Assembly: GCA_014529385.2 (NCBI GenBank)
Contig: CM043962.1
Location: 122,475,970 to 122,539,969 of the forward strand
Length of the DNA: 64,000 nucleotides
Direction: 5' to 3'
Source: Adiantum capillus-veneris
Taxonomy: Eukaryota; Streptophyta; Polypodiopsida; Polypodiales; Pteridaceae
The translations under genes were made by a program, and so were the position numbers. The notes beneath the pieces were generated by a model. The model was not told where the DNA came from, did not search any database, and saw only the letters and a list, made by a program, of their open reading frames with translations. Below, one piece after another: positions 56,682-64,000 of this stretch; position 1 is the first letter of the stretch; each line of letters opens with the position of its first letter.

Positions 56682-57848
56682 CACTAGGTTGGTAACCTAA
56701 AAGGACATAAAAGTGTCCTTTCAGGGTTTTGAAAAAAACCTCCAAAACCATAGTAGATCCACTCATTTTGTAAAATCCTTTCACGAGGTATAGTTCAAGG
56801 ACTACTACACATGGAAAAAAGAAAAAACTTGTAAAATTTCTCATCTTTTGGTCACACCAAGCCACCAAGCCTCCAAAGTTGATGGACCAGTACATTTTCA
56901 TCAAAACAGTCATTTCTTACGTTTTGTTGCATAAAAATAAGATTAGGGATTTTTGTAGGACTTGAGATAAATTCCCTAGTTAACTTCAATGGGTTGGTGA
57001 TCAGAACATATGATTGCTTCTCACTCACTATTTTTTGTTTTGCCAAAAGAAATAGGTACAAAAAAGTTGACTTTTTACCATTCTGCAAACCTATCATCAA
57101 AGTTTCTATAGCCACGCTCAACATTATGAGTTGTAGAATCCCATAGAAACTATTCAATTTCTAGCCAAATTTGATCCTTATGAGTAGATATGGTTACTAC
57201 CTACAAAATTCATGTAGTTGGCACAAGAAACTAACAATATTGAAAAGGCTATACTTGATATACTAAAATGTTTCATTTTCTTCTATAATTGAAAAAATCA
57301 ACCATCGTTGTCTACTATGCAAAATAAGGTATTAGGTGCCCCAAAACTCAAGGAATATTAGCTTTATGTTACAATATGCGACATAGAAAATCAAAACTGC
57401 ATTTGGATATCATGAAAGCCACCAAAAAATCATAGAAGAGCTAAAATTGGCTAAAAAACAGGATTTGACAATTTTTGTAATTTGGTCATAACTTACAACT
57501 TTAACATTTATTTCTCCCTAGAAGCATCATGACATGTTGAGGACTACTAAATATAGTTCTCTAGCATTATAGACCTCACAAACATGAATTCTAGAGTGGT
57601 ATAGTTGCAAAAAGTTAAAAGAAGCCAAAAACAGGACCCGTTTTTTCACACAGTTTAAGTTGTGAAATGTTGTGCAAGGACAAGGTTAAAGATGGAATTG
57701 ATATTCAAAAAAATGTCGAGTTTTTTTCAGCTCATGAGACAACTTTCTAGACAAATAGCACCTCAAAATCCATTTTGAAACTCTTGACATAATTCAAGGA
57801 AAATGGTCACTTAACAGGACATAAAAGTGCCCCATTACCAACCTAGTG
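56682..57848. mobile_element. TTAA-flanked inverted-repeat element, 1167 bp, non-coding
   Basis: It begins CACTAGGTTGGTAAC and ends TTACCAACCTAGTG (perfect inverted ends of about 13 bp). TTAA flanks it on both sides (56678-56681 and 57849-57852). Removing it and one TTAA restores the array phrase GGGTGTTAAGGTCCACCAC. Subterminal GGACATAAAAGTG copies lie near both ends. No transposase frame exists inside. TTAA duplication with CACT-type ends is the signature of piggyBac-like transposons, rarely reported from plants. A CACTA assignment does not fit, because the 3-bp flanks differ. Confidence 0.8.
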
Positions 57849-58600
57849 TTAAGGTCCACCACTTGTCCAACCTATAAGGTTATATCTTAAATGGTATTCT
57901 TTCTCACCACTTAAAATGCGCATGATATGTTTTACATGGGGTTTTGTTCCAAGGTCCACCACTTGTCCAAGCTAGCTCTATTACATATAGCATGCATACA
58001 ATATTCAACTAGATTCTTTACCTATCATGTCCAGTAGCATGGATGCTCTGGCTTTAAGGTCCACCACTTGTCCAACCTATACTCTCTTATGTAAGGGAGA
58101 TCGTGTTATAAATTCAAAACCTTCCCGCCTAAATTTAAAATTCAAATCTTATCGCCTAAATTTAAAATATCCCTCCCAAATTTAAATATCCCGCCCAAAT
58201 ATTAAAATTTAAACTTTTTTTTAGTAAATTCAAATTTTACCGCTTAAATTTAAAATGTCCCACGCAAAATTGATTTTAAATTCAAGTTTACCACAAAAAG
58301 ATGTGATTATCCCACCTAAATTTAAATTCGCAAACCTCAAATCATTATATTGTACATAAATTCAAACAAATTCAAATAAGCAAGCCTAAACTCATATTAT
58401 TTTGCATAGATATCAATTTATCACACCTAAATTATGTCACCATGTTAGAGAGAGTGGTTAGAGAATTTGAACAAGGTCCACCACTTGTCCAACCTAGATA
58501 CCAAGAAGGATTGAGTGTACAAGGTATTGTTGGAGGTCCTTATACTCCATTGGTCTCAAGGTCCACCACTTGTCCAACCTATCCACCACTTGTGGTAAGG
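57849..58600 (-). repeat. satellite-like array (reverse) with an AT-rich repeat block at 58095-58440
   Basis: Reverse-orientation cores (CCACCACTTGTCCAAC) at 57,855, 57,955, 58,060, 58,475 and 58,560 flank a block. In that block CCCGCCTAAATTTAAAATTC-like phrases of about 20-35 bp recur six or seven times. Confidence 0.82.
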
Positions 58601-59276
58601 GTCACTAACTAGTGTATCTGTTCATCCAAAGAAATACACGTATTTTTTGTCTACATGTCCTAGTTTCAGTCATTTATGTCCATTAGGTGTATCACTAAAC
58701 ATCACTACTTTTGTTGAGAAACAGAAGTTACAATCAGATCTACAAATGGATTTTGACGAGAGTGTGTGTGTGCAAGGAAGAGTTACAGAGAACCATCTTC
58801 TCTATATGGAGAAAGACAGAAAGTAAGAGAGAGATAAATACCTGTTTCTCCCATATTCATGAGGTGTGCAATGTCTCCTGAGAAGAAGCTATGCCCGATG
58901 CTGCTCTTCTGGAAAGCGTTGCATACGATACTATTTTTTTATCCTGTGTGTGAACTATCAATCCTGTGCGCTCCACCTGTGCGTTGTATACGATGCCGGG
59001 TTCCCTCTTGTGCGTGCGCGTATACTCCAACTGTGTGCGATCCGCGTGCGCTTTCCCTGTGTTTGCTGCTCCTCTGCTTTCTCTGTGTGTGTTTCTCGTG
59101 CGCTCTCTCTGTGCCTAATCTTGATAGGGTTTATTATAATGCCACATAAGCTACAAGTCCATGTTTTATCATAGGATAAAAAAAAACAAAAGTAGTCTAA
59201 AACATTAACCAATTTACACGGCCAAAATTAAAGAAATCATGGTTGAAAAGCTACCCTGAACCCCGCCCGGAACAAT
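58601..59276. other. no gene seen
   Basis: Short plus-strand frames at 58859-59174 are Cys-rich and lie over (TG)-rich sequence. No domain, splice context or conserved motif supports them. Confidence 0.45.
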
Positions 59277-59632
59277 ATCCCAAAATCAGCCTCCCAAGCC
59301 ATGCCATCGAGAGCGCTATATTCCACATCCCCATCAAGATCGCTACCCCCAAACCTCGCGTGGAAGCGCTGCCTCGTCGGATGCACCCCATTGTGGCATT
59401 TCCCTAAGACCCCGCATTTGGAGTGCTAAATGGGAACATTCGTCATTCGTCATTATCCCAAAATCAGCCTTCCAAGCCCCACCATTGAGAGCGCCATATT
59501 CCACATCCCCATTAAGAGTGCTACCCCCAAACCTCACATGGAAGTGCTGCCTCGTCAAATGCACCCCATTGTGGCATTGCCCTAAGACCCCACATTTGGA
59601 GTGCTAAATGGGAACATTCGTCATTAGTGAAA
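59277..59632. repeat. 178-bp tandem duplication
   Basis: Copies at 59277-59454 and 59455-59632 share ATCCCAAAATCAGCCT at their starts and CATTCGTCATT at their ends. Most differences are CG in copy 1 against TG or CA in copy 2. Confidence 0.88.
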
Positions 59633-60355
59633 TTTTGAACATAAATTATATTTAGCATATACTTAAATATAATATAAATATTTAATATAACAATTAGAGT
59701 ACTAATTTACTAAAGCACTTCTAGATTATGTCCCATACTATATTTAAGGTGCCAAAGGTTTGGCCTTATGGTCCTAGATTTAGCCAAGTGATCAACACAT
59801 ATAGGACCAAGTGCACACTGTGCCAATAAACTTGGCCACCACTTCACTTGCCAAAGTTTAGGCCACATGGTCAACCCTAAGTTTCCATTGTTCTTATTAT
59901 GTCATAAGAGACAACAGTTCTTTTTTGTCACATTTTGCCTCGTGGAAAACCTAGGCTTGTTTTCACATACTCAGGCACTTCAAGCCATAAGAAATTTTCA
60001 TTACTCTTCGGCAATCCTTTAGTTCAAGTCTTTGAAAAAACTTTGTTTAAGGCCACCCTAAACCATTTTTATTTAGGGGTGTCTAAAACTAGCTTTTTGG
60101 CAATTCGGAAAGAAACTGGTCAAAGTTTTATACTTAGTTTTAACCACTTAACCAATTCAAATATTGGAAAACAAGGTCTTGCAATACTTTCCTTTGGACA
60201 TCACACATTAAAACTAGGCCCCTCACTTTTCCAAGCTATGATCTAATACAATAAAGGGATTTTGGTTTCAAATGCACCACTTTCCCAACCTTGATTCCAT
60301 TAAAGAAAGGTCTACTTAGACATTTAATAGCAAGGTCCTGTAGCAGTTCACATCG
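59633..60355. other. no gene seen
   Basis: AT-rich sequence. A plus-strand frame at 59935-60246 encodes a peptide without recognisable features (CTTGTTTTCACATACTCAGG in its first part). Weak satellite cores appear from about 60,215. Confidence 0.45.
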
Positions 60356-61005
60356 AACATTTTCCATGACATCTAGGTCCACCACTTGTCTAAACTACAC
60401 TCTAATAGATCAAGGGGGTTTTGGTTTCAAGATCCACCACTTGTCCAAACTTGATTTGGGAAGCAAGGTCCTATAATAGTTTGCTTTGGACATTCACTAC
60501 AACTAGGTCCACCACTTGTCCAAGCTATGTTCTAATACACTAAGGAGGTTTTGGTTTCAAGGAGAACCACTTGTACGACTTTGTTTTTGGAAGTAAGGTC
60601 TTTCCACAGTTCACCTTGTACTTTGGACATTGGATACTGCAACTAAGCCCACCACTTGTCCAAGCTATCCTCTAATATAGCCAAAGGGTTTGGGTTTCAA
60701 GATTCACCACTTTTCCAACCTTGCTTCCATTAAAGAAGTAAGGGGCTATGTAAAAATTCTCAAGCAAGGTAGCAAGGTCCTCTGGTAGTTCACCTTGGAC
60801 ATTGGCCGTTAAAACTAGGTCCACCACTTGTCCAAGCTATGCTCTAACATAGAAAAGGGATTTTGGTTTCAAGGTCCACCACTTGTTTAACCTTGCAAGA
60901 CTCAAGGGCTACTTGGACATTGGAAAGCATAGCCCTATAGTAGTTGATAGGTGTCAGTGGGTATTACAACTAGGTCCACCACTTGTCCAACCTATGCTCT
61001 AATAT

Positions 61006-61253
61006 CCCGGGGGGTTCACCTTACATAGTATGTGACCTATGACGTGAGTTCAACAGAAGGGTATTTAAATCCCTTAAAACTTACAGAAATAAATTTACAT
61101 AAGGATATATTTTTTACAAATCTCAAAAAAATTTACAGAATTTAAAAGAAAAGGGTTCATTATATTTCCTAGAAAATTCACTGAATAGGGATTTTAGAAA
61201 AAGAGCATGAACGCACGTGATATAGTGGTCTTAAATATAGTGAACCCCCCGGG
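61006..61253. mobile_element. 248-bp MITE with 8-bp target duplication (hAT-like)
   Basis: It has terminal inverted repeats CCCGGGGGGTTCAC/GTGAACCCCCCGGG (14 bp). The 8-bp target duplication TCTAATAT lies at 60998-61005 and 61254-61261. The empty site CTCTAATATAGCAAGG is exactly the neighbouring array sequence. An 8-bp duplication points to hAT. The C/G-rich terminus is not typical of known hAT ends. No coding sequence. Confidence 0.85.
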
Positions 61254-62140
61254 TCTAATATAGCAAGGAGGCTTAGGTTTCAAGATCAACCACTTTTCCA
61301 ACCTTGCTTCCATTAAAGAAATGAGGGGCCTCATAAACATTGGCAAGCAAGGTAGCAGGGTCCTATGGTAGTTCACCTTGGATATTGGGTGTTATAACTA
61401 GGTCCACCACTTGTTCAACCTATGCTACGATATAGAAAGGGGATTTTGGTTTCAAGATCCACTACTTGTTCAACCTTGCAAGACTCAAGGATACTTGGAC
61501 ATTGGAAAGCATAGTCCTATAGTAGTTGATAGGTGGCAGTGTGTATTACAGCTAGGTCCACCACGTGTCTAACCTATGCTCTAATATAGCAAGAAGGCTT
61601 TGGTTTCAAGGTCCACAACTTGTCTAACCTTGCTTCCATTAAAGAAAGGAGGGTTATGTAAACATTGGCAAGCAAGGTAGCAATGTCCTAAGGTAGTTCA
61701 ACTCGGATATTGGGCGTTATAACTAGGTCCACCACTTGTCCAAGATATGCTCTGATATAGAAAGGGGATTTTGGTTTCAAGATCCACCACGTGTTCAACC
61801 TTGCAAGACTCAAGGGATACTTGGATATTGGAAAGCATAGTCCTATAGTAGTTGATAGGTGGCAGTGGGTATTACAACTAGGTCCACCACTTGTCCAACC
61901 TATGCTCTAATATAGCAAAGAGGCTTTGATTTCAAGGTCCACCACTTGCACAACCTTGCTTCCATTAAAGAAAGGAGGGGCTACATAAAGATTGGCAAGC
62001 AAGGTAGCAAGGTCCTAAGGTAGTTCATCTTGGATATTGGGGATTATAACTAGGTCCACCACTTGTTCAAGCTATGCTCTGATATAGAAAGGGGATTTTG
62101 GTTTCAAGATCCACCACGTGTTGAACCTTGCAAGACTTAA

Positions 62141-63286
62141 GACTAGTTTGGTACCAAAAAGGACACTTTAATGTCCTTTTTTTGCGAATTTAAATAAAAT
62201 GGTACATGAAATCTAGAACACATCTCAAGAAATGCTTTTGCAAACTTAAAAAATGTTATTCAAAGTACTCCTAAAAATTATAATCCCTCATTTTTTATCA
62301 TAACCTCGATAGCAACTTCACTCATGAAAAGAACCTACACAAAATAGCATTCAATGTTTCATTAAAACGCGTACTCTAGCCTAAGAAAAAAATGAGCAGG
62401 TTGCGTACAATAATCTGTGGTAGCTACTTATATATGTGTTTGATATTTTTGCAACTATCATGTGAGAAAAAGATCCTTTGTGACTAGAATTAAATATAGA
62501 AATTCTTTTGGGTCAAATATGCAATGTTGACAAGTTCAACTAACGATCACAAAAAACATTTAGTTCATCTAAATTTACAATGTCCATTTTTAGATTTTTT
62601 TGTTTGTCTCACTTATTTGTATATAAGTACCTTATATGGACACAATTGGGAGATTTATATACACACTTTCATTAGTTTTTCATAGCAATGTTTTTTTTGC
62701 AAGAAATTACACACTACAATTTTTTAAAATGAGCTTAAATTACAAGATTCCTATGAGTTTGAACCCTTGAAAAATGCTTATTTGATGGGTATTGACCTAT
62801 AGATACATTATACACCTTAGGTTTTGATAGCCTTATCATGTTAATGAAAGAGGCCTTGAAAGACCAAAATTTTCCTCTTTGTCAGCATTTTCAAGATTTT
62901 GGTCTTTTGATTATAAAAAAATCCTAGTCCCATAACTAGGTTATGAAGCTCAATTTCTTGCTATGATAAGTTTTTTCCTAACCATGCACCTTATAATCCA
63001 TGCAAAATCTTATTTTGATTAGAAGTTATATTCAATTTATAAATTTTTTGTTAAAACTACACTAGATTTCTATGATTTTTTCATCTTAAAGATTATCATT
63101 AAAATCTTAATTTGGTATTAATTTTGGCAAAAGTAAAATCTGGCTATGTTCTTCACCTCATAGATAACCTAAGATATGAACATGACCTATGAATTTTGTT
63201 TCTAGCAAATAATTATGAAAAGTTGCTAGAAAAACAGGACACTTTAGTGTCTCAAGACATTTGAGTGTCCGATTACAGAACTAGTG
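62141..63286. mobile_element. TTAA-flanked inverted-repeat element, 1146 bp, second copy
   Basis: It begins GACTAGTTTGGTACC and ends CAGAACTAGTG, with TTAA at 62137-62140 and 63287-63290. Its first 45 bases match those of the 56682 element (ACTAG, TTGGTA, AAAAGGACA, GTCCTTT), and GGACACTTTA/GTGTCC motifs lie near both ends. The interior is diverged, AT-rich and without a coding frame. Excision restores CAAGACTTAAGAGGTACTTGG, the array phrase. Confidence 0.8.
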
Positions 63287-63895
63287 TTAAGAGGTACTTG
63301 GACATTGGAAAGCATAGTCCTGTAGTAGTTGATAGGTGGCAGTGGGTATTACAACTAGGCCCAACCTATGCTCTAATATAGCAAAGAGGCTTTGGTTTCA
63401 AGGTCCACCACTTGTGCAACCTTGCTTCCATTAAAGAAAGGAGTGGCTACGTAAACATTGGCAAGCAAGGTAGCAAGGTCCTAAGGTATTTCACCTTGGA
63501 TATTGGGAATTATAACTAGGTCCACCACTTGTCCAAGGTATGATCTGATATAGAAAGGGGATTTTAGTTTCAAGATCCACCACGTGTTTAACCTTGCAAG
63601 AATCAAGGGATACTTGGACATTGGAAAGCATAGGCTAGTCCTATAGTAGTTGATAGGTGGCAGTGGGTATTACAACTAGGTCCACCACTTGTCCAACCTA
63701 TGCTCCAATATAGCAAGGAGGTTTTGGTTTCAAGATCCAACCTTGCTTCCATTAATATAGCAAGGAGGATTTGGTCTCAAGGTTCACCACTTGTCCAACC
63801 TATGCAAACCTTTTTCATGTGGTAGCATGATTTTTTGTTTGAAGAGTATTTTTCTATGACTATGTATTTAACAATGTAATCTTTTTCACTTACAG

Positions 63896-64000
63896 GATGG
63901 ACTTTGAATCTGGGGAGAAAGTACATATGATACTTGACAATGAAATTGTTGGTATTGGTTGTGTGTGTAGAACAAATACAGATTCCACTTGTGATGGTAC
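63896..64000 (+). CDS. probable exon start of an unidentified gene, cut by the window end
   Basis: A T-rich tract and CACTTACAG acceptor precede 63896. The frame from the ATG at 63897 reads MDFESGEKVHMILDNEIVGI and is open to the last base. A short GxxVxLxxxxxIVGxGxV pattern resembles the small beta-rich domain found in some plant transposase-derived proteins. That is a weak resemblance. Neither the upstream exon nor the rest of the gene is visible. Confidence 0.4.

Larger units (their letters stand above)
60356..63800 (-). repeat. satellite-derived array with a different ~320-bp higher-order unit
   Basis: The same core (AGGTCCACCACTTGTCCAA) is set in a new unit containing TTCCATTAAAGAAAGGAGG, GGCAAGCAAGGTAGCAAGG, GATATAGAAAGGGGATTTTG and AGTAGTTGATAGGTGGCAG. 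The last phrase occurs near 60,940, 61,524, 61,850, 63,326 and 63,646. Where no insertion intervenes the spacing is 320-326 bp. Two mobile elements interrupt it (61006-61253 and 62141-63286). Confidence 0.9.

Noticed and set aside
56682-57848. CACTA transposon, from the CACTAG start
   Set aside because: CACTA elements duplicate 2-3 bp, but the 3-bp flanks here (TAA and TTA) do not match while TTAA does on both sides. Subterminal repeats also differ from the CACTA element at 35852.
58859-59212. Cys-rich frames near 59 kb as a possible secreted peptide gene
   Set aside because: There is no signal peptide with a clear start, and two overlapping frames are both open over TG-rich sequence. No family was recognised.
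29940-63800. CRISPR-like pattern of short repeats with spacers
   Set aside because: The repeat copies are diverged, the spacers are themselves repeated linkers in fixed order, and the setting is plant nuclear DNA. This is a higher-order satellite.

Overview
This window is nuclear DNA from a land plant with a large, repeat-rich genome. The evidence is spliced genes with GT-AG introns, Ty1/copia and Ty3/gypsy retrotransposons, plant-type LINEs, a CACTA transposon with a spliced TNP2-like transposase, a plant heavy-metal-associated isoprenylated protein (HIPP) fragment and a CYP85-clan cytochrome P450. Long TE-filled introns, abundant (GA)n tracts and FCP1-like, SET and ParB/methylase-like gene relics would suit a seed-free plant such as a fern, but the sequence alone does not fix the species.

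Left part (1-25.4 kb). The window opens in a copia element (polyprotein to 3108, 3' LTR 3184-3410). Hidden among microsatellites is the C-terminal half of a cytochrome P450: six exons with exact splice sites and one continuous frame, 6006-6257, 6425-6514, 6704-6782, 20583-20689, 20873-21009 and 21438-21543. Its third intron here is about 13.8 kb. It holds a reverse-strand copia relic, split by a 5.6-kb LTR element (8521-14140) that has 177-bp LTRs, a tRNA-iMet primer site and a TTCAA target duplication, and also a LINE relic (about 16.6-18.85 kb). The last intron contains a 154-bp near-complete hairpin. SINE and LINE remnants and long (GA)n tracts follow to 25.4 kb.

Middle (25.4-49.6 kb). A Tat/Athila-type primer site at 27275 marks a gypsy-like element whose interior carries ~290-bp tandem repeats with palindromic cores. 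From ~30 kb a satellite-like array based on a GGACAAGTGGTGGACCTTG core dominates. A CACTA element (35852-44052, TAT target duplication) sits in it. It encodes an uninterrupted six-exon 1105-aa TNP2-like transposase, a second ORF cut by one TAG, and a captured HIPP fragment that still ends in a CaaX box. Broken reverse-strand FCP1-like phosphatase genes lie at 32.4-33.1 and 47.4-48.5 kb, and a SET-domain remnant at 49.0-49.6 kb.

Right part (49.6-64 kb). The same array continues in opposite orientation. It flanks a broken gene with a ParB-like motif and a DNA-methylase-like C-terminus (52.2-54.8 kb). Two related ~1.15-kb elements inserted at TTAA (56682-57848 and 62141-63286) and one 248-bp element with an 8-bp target duplication (61006-61253) interrupt the array cleanly. 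The window ends in the first 105 bases of a probable exon. The P450 and the CACTA transposase are the only coding units that look intact; most others carry stops or frameshifts.
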